The notes under the pieces were generated by a model. That model searched no databases. It saw nothing but the letters and a program-made list of their open reading frames with translations, and was not told the DNA's origin. From an uncultured Coriobacteriaceae bacterium (lineage in GTDB: Bacteria; Actinomycetota; Coriobacteriia; Coriobacteriales; Atopobiaceae): 64,000 nucleotides of DNA. The stretch's first letter is position 1. Every line of letters starts with the position of its first letter. Position numbers and translations under genes: made by a program. This document shows, in pieces, positions 11,427-18,252 of this stretch. The stretch spans positions 1-64,000 of the forward strand of contig CAOJNB010000005.1 of the NCBI GenBank assembly GCA_948439405.1, read 5' to 3'.

Positions 11427-11891
11427 ATGGCTACCGCGAAGCACACGAAGGAAACCCTTCTCACCAGGGTCGCCTCGACGGCCCTCCCCGCGCTCTCCCG
11501 CGCGCGCGAGCTCGTCCTCGCGTGCGACCGGAGGGTGATGCTGGCATGCGGCGCGCTCCTGCTCGTCGTGTGGTTCCTCTACCCGCCCGTGCGCAGCCTC
11601 TACGTCGCGAACCGCCAGCAGGAGGTCCTCGCGATGGAGCTCGAAACCCTCGAGGATCGCAACGAGGAGCTCATGGAGGACATCGAGGGCCTCCAGACGC
11701 GCGAGGGCATCGAGCAGGAGGCCCGCGAGCTCGGCTACGTGTCGCCCGGCGAGGTCGCCGTCGAGGTCGAGGGGCTCGAGGAGCCCGAGGAGCAGTCCGT
11801 CGACGGCGACGTCGTGCCTGACGACTCGACGTGGCCCTGGTACGTCCGCGTCGCCGACTTCCTGTTCGGGTTCGACCCGAGGGCGGCCTAG
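11427..11891 (+). CDS. FtsB/DivIC-like septum formation initiator protein
   Basis: About 154 residues: a short cytoplasmic N-terminus, one transmembrane helix (VMLACGALLLVVWFLYPPV), then a coiled coil (NRQQEVLAMELETLEDRNEEL) and the family-typical REGIEQEARELGYVSPGE. This order is that of FtsB/DivIC, bitopic proteins that join FtsL and FtsQ in the divisome outside the membrane. A longer start at 11379 is possible, but a TAGAAT element at 11375-11380 looks like a -10 box, which would put transcription start after that codon, so the ATG at 11427 is preferred. Only 3 bp separate it from the Ppx/GppA gene. Confidence 0.85.
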   Translation: MATAKHTKETLLTRVASTALPALSRARELVLACDRRVMLACGALLLVVWFLYPPVRSLYVANRQQEVLAMELETLEDRNEELMEDIEGLQTREGIEQEARELGYVSPGEVAVEVEGLEEPEEQSVDGDVVPDDSTWPWYVRVADFLFGFDPRAA

Positions 11892-11894
11892 GCC

Positions 11895-12866
11895 ATGGCC
11901 CGCCGCATCGCCGTCATCGACGTCGGCACCGTGTCGGTGCGCATGGCCGTCGCCTCCGCGGAGGGCTCGAGGCTCTCGGACGTCGAGCGCGCCTCGCGCA
12001 TCTGCGACCTGAGCGAGGGCGTCTCCGCCTCCGGCAGGATCCTGCATGCCGCGATCGAGCGCACCGTCTCGTGCGTGCGCGACTACCTCGCCCGCGCTCG
12101 CGAGCTGGGGGCCGAGGTCGCCGCCTGCACGCTCACGAGCGCCGCGCGCGACGCGAGCAACGCGATCGCTCTGCTGAGCGAGCTCTCCGCTCTCGGCCTC
12201 GTGCCGCAGGTGATCCCCGGCGACGTCGAGGGCTCGCTCGCCTTCCTGGGGGCTGCGCGGGACTTCGAGGGCGAGCGCATCCTCGTGGCCGACAGCGGCG
12301 GCGGCTCGACCGAGGTTGCCCTCGGCAGGCTGGAGTCCGGCAAGCTCTCCCTCTCGTTCGTCCGCTCGATCAACGTGGGCTGCCGGAGGATCACGGAGCG
12401 CTTCCTCGCCCTCCACGACCCGCCCCTCCCCGACGAGCTCGAGCGCGCCCACGCGGCGTGCGCGGCTGCCTTCGCCGACGTCGACGCGGACGGCGTCGAC
12501 CGCCTCGTCACCTGCGGAGGTACGGCCACCTCGCTCGTGGCGATGGAACTCGCCCTCGACCCCTACGACCCGGCCCGCGTGCACCTGCACGAGCTCGGCC
12601 GCGATGAGGTCGCCGCCCTCGAGCGCGAGATGGGGATGCTCACCGAGGCGCAGCGCCGCTTCGTGACCGGGCTGCAGCCCCAGCGCGCCCCCGTCATCCT
12701 GGGCGGCATCGTGGCGCTCGGCGAGCTCATGGACGCGGTCGGCGTCGAGTCGATGACCGTGACCGAGAGCGACCTGCTGCTGGGTCTCGCCGGCGTGGTC
12801 GGGCTCGTCGTCTCGGGCTCCCCCTCACCGGTGGGCTGGGAGCCGGCGCTCGTGCGCCTGGGGTAA
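11895..12866 (+). CDS. Ppx/GppA family phosphatase
   Basis: A 323-residue member of the exopolyphosphatase/guanosine pentaphosphatase family, in the ASKHA (actin-like ATPase) fold. The N-terminal phosphate-binding loop AVIDVGTVSVRMAVA and the second loop VADSGGGSTEVALG are clear, with the conserved TSAARDASN between them. The protein has the short two-domain form without the C-terminal HD domain of enterobacterial enzymes. Substrate (polyphosphate or pppGpp) cannot be decided from the sequence. It is probably co-transcribed with the FtsB-like gene, an association seen in many Gram-positive bacteria. Confidence 0.88.
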   Translation: MARRIAVIDVGTVSVRMAVASAEGSRLSDVERASRICDLSEGVSASGRILHAAIERTVSCVRDYLARARELGAEVAACTLTSAARDASNAIALLSELSALGLVPQVIPGDVEGSLAFLGAARDFEGERILVADSGGGSTEVALGRLESGKLSLSFVRSINVGCRRITERFLALHDPPLPDELERAHAACAAAFADVDADGVDRLVTCGGTATSLVAMELALDPYDPARVHLHELGRDEVAALEREMGMLTEAQRRFVTGLQPQRAPVILGGIVALGELMDAVGVESMTVTESDLLLGLAGVVGLVVSGSPSPVGWEPALVRLG

Positions 12867-12880
12867 GCTGTCCCGTACAC

Positions 12881-12965
12881 GGGGGCGTGGCGGAACTGGC
12901 AGACGCAGGGGACTTAAAATCCTTCGCCGCGAGGCATGCGGGTTCGAATCCCGCCGCCCCTACCA
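12881..12965 (+). tRNA. tRNA-Leu (anticodon UAA)
   Basis: An 85-nt class II tRNA. The 7-bp acceptor stem pairs 12881-12887 with CGCCCCT before the encoded ACCA end, the T arm is GCGGG-TTCGAAT-CCCGC and the anticodon loop is CTTAAAA, giving UAA. A long variable arm is present. It borders the left end of the prophage. Confidence 0.95.
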
Positions 12966-13134
12966 AGCGAGAACTGCGCAACCCCACGCGTCCGCCAGCC
13001 TTGTGTTGGCGCGCGAGGTTCGTGCTGATGGGCTTGACCTGCGGGTCTATGGCTTCTGCCGCGATGGCGGGATTCTGGGGCTCGGGATTCTCGCCAAGCG
13101 TGTCCGCGCGCTCTGACGGGCGCGGCGCCAACGT

Positions 13135-13164
13135 GATGCGCCCCGCTTCTCGGCGGGGCGCATC
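13135..13164 (-). terminator. Terminator at the end of the phage late operon
   Basis: A 12-bp perfect stem (13135-13146 with 13153-13164) around a six-base loop lies 3 bp beyond the last minus-strand phage gene. There is no long T run on either side, so it may act bidirectionally or with Rho, but its position fits the end of the late transcript. Confidence 0.7.
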
Positions 13165-13166
13165 CT

Positions 13167-13286
13167 CTACTCCTGCTTGCCCTCGAGCGCGGCGCGCGCC
13201 TCCTCGAAGGTGATGGGCTCCAGGACGACGTCAGCCGGCTCCTCTCCGACGAGGTCGGTGACCGGGATCTCGGTGAGCTCCTCCAT
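13167..13286 (-). CDS. 39-residue phage protein of unknown function
   Basis: A small acidic protein (begins MEELTEIPVTDLVGEEP, ends with FEEARAALEGKQE) encoded just after the endolysin. The ATG at 13286 has a good GAGGAG ribosome site five bases upstream, and the stop at 13167-13169 is directly before the late terminator. No family was recognised. Very small acidic proteins at this position are common in siphophages, but a role in lysis is only inferred from place. Codon use matches the neighbouring late genes. Confidence 0.6.
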   Translation of the reverse strand: MEELTEIPVTDLVGEEPADVVLEPITFEEARAALEGKQE

Positions 13287-13288
13287 CC

Positions 13289-14125
13289 CTACTCCTCTCC
13301 CTTGTTGCCGTCCGCCCTGCCCTGGCTGCGAGCGGAGAACATGTCCGCAGCGGGGAAGAGCGAGGTGTTGGGGATGCCGCCGCGCAGGGCCTGGAACACG
13401 CGCTGGATGGCGGGGAAGGACCTGGAGCCGGACATCGTGAACGTGGGGATGTCGCGCCCGTGGACCGCCTTGTAGACCTCGTTGTAGTACTTGAGCGCCT
13501 CGGGGTTGTCGAGGTCGTGGACCCTGTCCCCGCAGATGAGCACCATCACGTTGCTCTTCATGTCGTCGCTCTTCGGGATGTTGATAACGCATTCGGTGGG
13601 CATGTCGTCCTCCTCGCTCGCAGCCTCAGGACCGCAGTACTCGAGCACCGCGTCCCATCCGTCGTCGTACAGGTCGCGGACCCAGATCTCGCCGCCGTCC
13701 TGGTCCCCGACCTGGCCGTGGGCGGTGTGGCGCTCGGAGCGCAGGGCCTCGACGAGCCTGCCGCCCCCGACGGCCACGGCGGCGTGCTTGCCCGTCGCCA
13801 CGAGCACCTGTCCCCGCCTCGCGTCGCGCCACGAGTTGGAGGCGCGCCTGAAGTTCCTGCTGGAGAGCATCTTGGCGACCATGTCGCCCGTGTAGCTCGC
13901 GCCTCCGCAGTCGATTCCCTGGCAGGCGTAGCACTCGATGGCGAGCGAGGAGCAGTCCCTGTCGCCGGTCGAGATCTTGACCCTGGTCCCGTCGGAGAGC
14001 GTCAGGGTCTCGCCCGCGCCGCCGCCCGTGCCCACGCCGGCCCGGTTGGGCTGGCTGTATCCGTGCGCCGCATGGGAGGCGAGGTGCTCGGCGACCTCCG
14101 CCGCGCGCTCGCCGACGCTAGACAT
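13289..14125 (-). CDS. Phage endolysin (NlpC/P60-like peptidoglycan hydrolase)
   Basis: A 278-residue lytic enzyme. The N-terminal half carries a papain-type cysteine motif RDCSSLAIECYACQG (catalytic Cys in DCSS) and a histidine in ATGKHAAVAVGGGRL, the pattern of phage NlpC/P60-like or Amidase_5 amidohydrolases that cut stem peptides. The C-terminal half after residue about 165 (from EEDDMPTECVINIP) shows no familiar cell-wall-binding repeat but may serve for substrate attachment. No signal peptide is present, so release depends on the holin encoded just upstream, with which the gene overlaps by 8 bp. The precise bond cleaved cannot be told from the sequence. Confidence 0.85.
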   Translation of the reverse strand: MSSVGERAAEVAEHLASHAAHGYSQPNRAGVGTGGGAGETLTLSDGTRVKISTGDRDCSSLAIECYACQGIDCGGASYTGDMVAKMLSSRNFRRASNSWRDARRGQVLVATGKHAAVAVGGGRLVEALRSERHTAHGQVGDQDGGEIWVRDLYDDGWDAVLEYCGPEAASEEDDMPTECVINIPKSDDMKSNVMVLICGDRVHDLDNPEALKYYNEVYKAVHGRDIPTFTMSGSRSFPAIQRVFQALRGGIPNTSLFPAADMFSARSQGRADGNKGEE

Positions 14126-14360
14126 TCCTCGTGCCCCTGATGCCGTCGAGGTACGCCTGGGCGTCCTGGGCCGCCTTGGTCACGTTGTTGTTCTTCCACC
14201 AGCTCCACACGCCGGCAACGAGCGCGACGCCGCAGGCGACGATGGTGGCGAGTCCGTCCGGGTCGACGGTGAGGCAGAAGCCTCCCGCGACCGACGCCGC
14301 GAGCGTCACGGCGAGCCGTACGACGGCGACTACGCGCTCCGAGGTCCAACCTGTCTGCAT
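14118..14360 (-). CDS. Phage holin
   Basis: An 80-residue protein with two hydrophobic segments (VVAVVRLAVTLAASVAGGFC and LATIVACGVALVAGVWSWW) and the polar tail WWKNNNVTKAAQDAQAYLDG, which is typical of the SPP1/LC3-type holins of Gram-positive phages. It would form the membrane lesion that lets the endolysin out. The ATG at 14360 follows a GAGGAG ribosome site. It lies between a coiled-coil membrane protein and the endolysin, forming a standard lysis cassette. The assignment is strong by position, size and topology. Confidence 0.88.
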   Translation of the reverse strand: MQTGWTSERVVAVVRLAVTLAASVAGGFCLTVDPDGLATIVACGVALVAGVWSWWKNNNVTKAAQDAQAYLDGIRGTRNV

Positions 14361-14362
14361 GG

Positions 14363-14785
14363 CTATGCTCCTCTCTTCTCGCCCGCCCCGCGACGCACGG
14401 TCGCCTCGTGGATCTCGTCCACCTTGCGGCCCATGTCTCGGGAGCGGTCCTTGCTGTCCTGCAGGACGGTCGTGAGCGAGTCCATCCTCGACTCGATGAG
14501 CCCCATCACGACGTTGCTCTGCTCCTGCACGCTCGTCGCGTGCTTGTACTGCTCGAGCCACTGGCCCTGGAGCTTTGCCATCTCCTCGTCGCGCTCGAGG
14601 CGCCTGAGGTCGGCCTCGGCCTCGCGTTGCTCGCGTCGGTCCTCGCGCTCGTCGGCCTTCTCCATCCGAGCCCTGAGGGCTGGCCAGACCTGCCACGTGA
14701 AGAGGACGGCGAGCAGGGCCACGCCCGCGTAGGCGGGCCCTCCGTCCGCGATTGACCGGGCAAGCGCCCCCAACAGCTCGTCCAA
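14363..14785 (-). CDS. Membrane-anchored coiled-coil lysis-cassette protein (TTG start)
   Basis: About 140 residues: one transmembrane helix (YAGVALLAVLFTWQVWPAL) followed by a long charged coiled coil (ARMEKADEREDRREQREAEA) and a C-terminal amphipathic part. This resembles XhlA/haemolysin-like or second-holin proteins next to phage holins. The frame has no nearby ATG; a TTG at 14785 has GAGGAG at the right distance and gives a protein starting just before the membrane segment, so it is chosen. The gene ends 2 bp before the holin start. It lies just outside the invertible tail locus and would not be altered by inversion. Confidence 0.72.
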   Translation of the reverse strand: MDELLGALARSIADGGPAYAGVALLAVLFTWQVWPALRARMEKADEREDRREQREAEADLRRLERDEEMAKLQGQWLEQYKHATSVQEQSNVVMGLIESRMDSLTTVLQDSKDRSRDMGRKVDEIHEATVRRGAGEKRGA

Positions 14786-14845
14786 CCCAGCTCCTCGTCT
14801 CGCCTGCGGGAGGAGGTTCTGCCAGGTGTCGCCGAGTCCCGTGGT

Positions 14846-14873
14846 GAGCCTGAGAGGATGTGCGCAACCGTCA
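14846..14873 (+). repeat. Left inverted repeat (IR-L) of the invertible segment
   Basis: Bases 14852-14873 (GAGAGGATGTGCGCAACCGT plus CA) are exactly repeated in inverted orientation at 15678-15699. Including the outer GAGCC, 27 of 28 positions match (mismatch at 14851). It encodes EPERMCATV on plus. The ends CCTGA (14849-14853) and TCAGG (14871-14875) are themselves inverted, giving the site weak internal dyad symmetry. Confidence 0.9.
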
Positions 14874-15277
14874 GGCCAGCGGCCAGCACGCCCCAGCTGG
14901 TCGCCTCCGGGGCGCTCGACGCCGGCCGCGGTGCATGGCGCCTCTACTCCGACAACCGCATCGAGCTTGAGGGCCACACGCAGGCGTTCACGGTCAACGC
15001 GTCGGGCCTCATGGCGCAGTCGGTGCCGCTCCCGGCCCCCGTGACGCCCACGTCCTGGTCGGCATCCTTCGGCTCCGGCACGGGTCTCAACGACACGGGT
15101 CGGGCCGAGCCGACGTCGAGGATCTCGTACCTCATGCTCTCCGATGCCGATGAGCCGCGCGTCTACGTGATCACGGGCAACTCGAACTCGCGCCAGTACG
15201 GCGACTGCTCGGTCGGGTGGCGAGTATCGGGAACCGTGGACGAGGCCGGGGCGGCGGCTTTCGCGGGGTCCGCCTAG
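14852..15277 (+). CDS. Silent alternative C-terminal cassette of the tail protein
   Basis: An open frame of 139 codons after the repeat, opposite in orientation to the tail gene and without its own clear promoter or ribosome site. It reads MCATVRPAASTPQL and then a domain with WRLYSDNRIELEGHTQAF and LMAQSVPLPAPVTPTSW, a pattern that looks like a real folded phage tail-end domain rather than a chance frame. Apart from the first eight residues it is not similar to the expressed cassette. The stop at 15275-15277 shares bases with the stop of the opposing cassette. It would replace the last 139 residues of the tail protein after inversion of 14852-15699. Confidence 0.82.
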   Translation, partial: ERMCATVRPAASTPQLVASGALDAGRGAWRLYSDNRIELEGHTQAFTVNASGLMAQSVPLPAPVTPTSWSASFGSGTGLNDTGRAEPTSRISYLMLSDADEPRVYVITGNSNSRQYGDCSVGWRVSGTVDEAGAAAFAGSA

Positions 15278-15699
15278 TTCCGCAGCCCGAGGTCGAGACC
15301 CGGTCGAAACATCAGGCACCTGCTGCTCATGCCGTACCCGCTGGCCGAGCGACTGCAGGAGAGGATGATGAGCAGCTCGCCGGCGGAGGAGATCTGGCAC
15401 GACGCCGACAGGTCCGAGTTCTGGGCGAACAGCGGCGTGTCGAAGTAGATGCCGGGCACGTAGTAGCCCTCGGGCAGCGTCAGCGCGACTGCGTTGTACG
15501 CGCCCGCCGCCCGGAAGGAGATGTATGCCCCGTGGTTGGCGTTGCACATCGCCTGGACCATCAGGCTGCCGTCGCCGACGTCGTAGGCCCAGACCTCGAC
15601 GGCGCCCGTGCAGTTGCCGGAGAACGTGGCCGTGCCGTGTCCGACTAGGCTGACGGCCTGGTAAGACGCCAGCGGCTTGACGGTTGCGCACATCCTCTC
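14852..15699. other. Invertible tail-fibre segment (two opposed C-terminal cassettes)
   Basis: The segment is bounded by a 22-bp perfect inverted repeat (14852-14873 and 15678-15699). Inside lie two coding cassettes of 426 bp each facing each other, one on plus (silent) and one on minus (joined to the tail gene). Both are read in the same frame through the repeat (EPERMCATV) and both end at the palindrome CTAG at 15274-15277, which is the exact centre of the segment. Inversion would swap the last 139 residues of the tail protein without changing the frame. This is the arrangement of phage host-range inversion systems such as the Mu G segment, here reduced to a single gene. Seen directly in sequence; the activity is inferred. 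Confidence 0.88.
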
Positions 15700-16161
15700 G
15701 GGCTCGCCGACGGAGATTCCGTCGAGGGGGATGCGCCAGATCGGCTCCTCGGCCACGAGGTCGCCGCCCCGGATGTCGCCGGCCTCGTACTCGGGGTCCT
15801 GCGGGTCGGAGTCCGCGGGCGTCCCCTTGATGACCTTGAGCGTGACCTTCTCGGTGTTGGGGGACTGCGCCAGCTTCTCGTAGCGGACCACGACGAGGTC
15901 GTGGCGGAGCTGCTGCTGGGTCCCGTTCTCGACGGCGAGGTCCTCGTGGTCCCCGTCCTCGATGGTGACGTGGCGCCCCTGCATGGAGAGGTCGCCGTCG
16001 GTGATTCGGACGGTGTTGGCGTTGATCATGGTCGCGGCGAGCTGCGTGCCCGTCTCGAGGAAGTAGGTGCCCAGCCCGATGATGCCGGCGTTCAGGGAGC
16101 CGGCGTTCTCGGACTTGACGTGGTCGGTCCCGGCCTTGCCGGTGACGAGGTGGATGGCCAT
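15274..16161 (-). CDS. Phage tail-fibre/receptor-binding protein with switchable C-terminus
   Basis: A 295-residue tail-tip protein. The first ~156 residues (begins MAIHLVTGKAGTDHVKSENA, then LNAGIIGLGTYFLETG) match the N-terminal region of siphophage baseplate or upper-fibre proteins encoded after the tail proteins. From about residue 154 the gene enters IR-R, and the last 139 residues form cassette B (SGNCTGAVEVWAYDVG through LEGLRN-like end, seen as LDLGLRN), expressed in the current orientation. A different cassette A of identical length lies inverted downstream. The protein most likely contacts the host surface, so the switch would alter receptor specificity. Position between the Gp37-like tail protein and the lysis cassette supports this. 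Confidence 0.85.
   Translation of the reverse strand: MAIHLVTGKAGTDHVKSENAGSLNAGIIGLGTYFLETGTQLAATMINANTVRITDGDLSMQGRHVTIEDGDHEDLAVENGTQQQLRHDLVVVRYEKLAQSPNTEKVTLKVIKGTPADSDPQDPEYEAGDIRGGDLVAEEPIWRIPLDGISVGEPERMCATVKPLASYQAVSLVGHGTATFSGNCTGAVEVWAYDVGDGSLMVQAMCNANHGAYISFRAAGAYNAVALTLPEGYYVPGIYFDTPLFAQNSDLSASCQISSAGELLIILSCSRSASGYGMSSRCLMFRPGLDLGLRN
15678..15705 (-). repeat. Right inverted repeat (IR-R) of the invertible segment
   Basis: The inverted copy of IR-L, lying inside the expressed tail gene at about codons 154-161. On minus it encodes the same EPERMCATV, followed by K in place of R, so recombination here would keep the reading frame. Confidence 0.9.
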
Positions 16162-16164
16162 CCG

Positions 16165-16392
16165 CTACCCCTTGTTCTCCATGAAGGCGACGAACTCGGC
16201 GTCCTGGGACAAGGCGAGGTGGACGTAGTCGTCGTAGCACTCGTCGCAGAGCAGCCGTCCGGTCTCGACGCCGTCGGCGGAGATGCGGGTGACGTCGTGC
16301 CAGTACCCGAGGCTCGGGGACTTCGCCGTCACGACCTCCTTGGCTCCGCACCTGTCGCACTCGAGCTGGGTGAGGTTCTCCGTCCTGCCCAT
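16165..16392 (-). CDS. Small zinc-finger-like phage protein
   Basis: A 75-residue protein with two CxxC pairs, LECDRCGAKE near the N-terminus and LLCDECYDDY near residue 50, the pattern of a single zinc ribbon. It sits between the tail protein at 16445-17425 and the tail-fibre gene, 3 bp before the latter. Such small zinc-ribbon proteins are often found in phage tail regions, but no function is established. It could be structural or a regulator. Family not recognised. Confidence 0.65.
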   Translation of the reverse strand: MGRTENLTQLECDRCGAKEVVTAKSPSLGYWHDVTRISADGVETGRLLCDECYDDYVHLALSQDAEFVAFMENKG

Positions 16393-16444
16393 GCCGCCTC
16401 CGTCCGTCGATGGCCGTCGCTGGCCATGTTGGCCGACGTGTCGC

Positions 16445-17425
16445 CTAGGCGGGCTCCTCCCCGGCCTCCTCGGGCGCCCCCGTCTTGTACTCGACCGAGA
16501 CCGACGGGCCGCTGACCCTCGCGATCTTGTCCGTCACGACCTCGGAGACCGCGGCGTCGCGCTCCTCGTCGTAGGCGGTGACGGTCTGTCCCAGCTCCCA
16601 GTCGCCCGAGAGCTCGCCGTCGATCTCGCCGGAGTCCGAGGACTGCATGGACGCCAGCTTCTCCGTGCCCTTCTCGACGAGCTCCGCCTCGCTCTTGGCG
16701 TTCGAGAGCTCGTAGACCTCGGCCATGTGGGCGGCGCCGAAGACGCTCTGGGTCCTCGACACGCGCCCCTGCGCGTCGGCGTAGAGGTGGACGACGTCGC
16801 GCGCGGCGAGCTCGCCCGACCCCAGGCACACGAGGTGGTTGCAGGCCCGCGTCCGCCTCGTCACCATGTCGAGGTCGCCCGAGTAGGCGCGCCCCTCGAC
16901 CGCGCGCACGGCCGAGAGCTCGCAGGAGCCGCGGCGGAAGCGCACGCGCAGCGTCGCGCCCGCCGAGGCGAGCATGGCGGTGACGCCCGCCCAGGCGTCG
17001 CAGTAGCGCGCCATCCGGTAGGAGTCGACCTCGACGCCCGAGTCCTCGGCGGACGCCGAGAACGGCTCGCTCGCACCGGCGAGCCCGAGGACCTCGGCGA
17101 TGCAGGCGTTCGCCTCGCCGTCCGCGACGTAGTGGGACGCGCCCGCGGGAGGGCACACGACGGCAGAGGCGAGCATCCCCTGCCACGTCCTGCCCGAGAG
17201 CGTGGCCACGCGGCTTCCGCTCGTCAGCTCGACGTCGTCCACGACGCCCCCGAACTCGGTCCCGTCGAGGTAGGCGTAGCAGCCCTGCGACAGCCCGTAG
17301 CGGTCGGGGAGCTGCAGGCTCCACGTGTTCTCGGTCCCGACGGAGAAGTCCCCGGAGGCGTCGGAGACCGCGGCCAGGTCCTCCCCGCCGGCGTTCGCGA
17401 CGATCAGGACGGGGTCGGTGCCCAT
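16445..17425 (-). CDS. Siphovirus tail protein (Gp37/tail-lysin-arm type)
   Basis: A 326-residue protein that begins MGTDPVLIVANAGGEDLAAV and contains NTWSLQLPDRYGLSQGCYAYLDGTEFGGVVDD, the opening of the ReqiPepy6 Gp37-like tail proteins that follow the distal tail protein. The ATG at 17425 is chosen because the preceding part of the open frame is the shadow of the Dit gene. The two overlap by 22 bp. The protein probably forms part of the tail-tip baseplate hub. The family assignment is by motif feel and position and so is moderate. Confidence 0.7.
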   Translation of the reverse strand: MGTDPVLIVANAGGEDLAAVSDASGDFSVGTENTWSLQLPDRYGLSQGCYAYLDGTEFGGVVDDVELTSGSRVATLSGRTWQGMLASAVVCPPAGASHYVADGEANACIAEVLGLAGASEPFSASAEDSGVEVDSYRMARYCDAWAGVTAMLASAGATLRVRFRRGSCELSAVRAVEGRAYSGDLDMVTRRTRACNHLVCLGSGELAARDVVHLYADAQGRVSRTQSVFGAAHMAEVYELSNAKSEAELVEKGTEKLASMQSSDSGEIDGELSGDWELGQTVTAYDEERDAAVSEVVTDKIARVSGPSVSVEYKTGAPEEAGEEPA

Positions 17426-18252
17426 GCCGGCTCGCTCCTCTCCTCGACGAGCTCGTAGGCGAAGCCGAAGCTGCCGTCCCAGCTCATGGCGCTCTGCCCC
17501 GCGGGGACCCTCGCGAACACGTTGGCGCCCGCCTCGCGCACGCCGGCCGCGAAAGCGTCCTCCTCGTGGCCCGTCACGGACCGCGTCGTGATGGTGCGCG
17601 CGAGGCCGTCGATGAAGAGCAGGCCTCCCTCCCCGAGGCTCACGTCGACCTGGTAGCGGTTCCCCCCGACGATGACGTAGGGGTCCACGGCGGGCCCGTA
17701 CACCGTGAGCCGGAGCGCGGCGGGGGTGGGGAAGGGGTTGGAGACGGCGCCCACGTGGTCCTCGACGCGGTAGTCGAAGGGGTAGTCGTGCGGGTAGTCG
17801 AAGCCGCCCGACGCCGTGGCTCCCGACGGCTTGGCGACCTCGGCGGACACCGACCGGGTCCAGACGGGGTCGTCGGCGTGCACCGTGAGGGTCGCGTCCA
17901 TCGCGCCGTCCGAGAACCACCAGGACGCCTTCGCCGACGCGGTCACCCAGCAGCGCATCTCCGAGTAGCCGACGCGCAGCGTGCCCGGGACGAGCGCGGC
18001 GACGTCGGCCTCGAACACGTCCGTCACCCGGTCGCGCTCCGCCGCCGAGCCTCCCTGCATGTGCACGAGCATCGAGAAGTCGCGCGGCGAGCGGCGGAAG
18101 GCGCTCACGCGGTCGGCGACCGCGTCGTAGGCCCAGGAGTAGTCGTGGAGGTCGGTCTGGCCGTAGTGCCAGAGGCCGTCGACGCGCATCTCCACGACCT
18201 CCCCGGCGTGGTTCGTGTAGGTGGCCGACGGGTCCATGACGCGCTCGCTCAT
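17404..18252 (-). CDS. Distal tail (Dit-like) protein
   Basis: A 282-residue protein encoded right after the tape measure. It begins MSERVMDPSATYTNHAGEVV and contains YSWAYDAVADRVSAFRRSPR, then a region rich in beta-strand patterns (VYGPAVDPYVIVGGNRYQVD), as in phage tail-family/Dit proteins. Dit forms the hexameric hub at the end of the tail tube. The start ATG overlaps the tape-measure stop as ATGA (18249-18252), so translation is probably coupled. Position and length agree with siphophage gene order tape measure - Dit - Tal/Gp37. Confidence 0.82.
   Translation of the reverse strand: MSERVMDPSATYTNHAGEVVEMRVDGLWHYGQTDLHDYSWAYDAVADRVSAFRRSPRDFSMLVHMQGGSAAERDRVTDVFEADVAALVPGTLRVGYSEMRCWVTASAKASWWFSDGAMDATLTVHADDPVWTRSVSAEVAKPSGATASGGFDYPHDYPFDYRVEDHVGAVSNPFPTPAALRLTVYGPAVDPYVIVGGNRYQVDVSLGEGGLLFIDGLARTITTRSVTGHEEDAFAAGVREAGANVFARVPAGQSAMSWDGSFGFAYELVEERSEPAWAPTPS

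Noticed and set aside
13070-13090. Direct repeat GGGATTCT shared with 43037-43044 as an att core
   Set aside because: Only eight bases, occurring twice on the left side, with no extended similarity; likely chance.
12727-13131. Minus-strand frame across the end of the phosphatase gene, tRNA-Leu and its flank
   Set aside because: It contains the typical false peptide read from an antisense tRNA-Leu (GFEPACLAAKDFKSPA); no ribosome site and no family.
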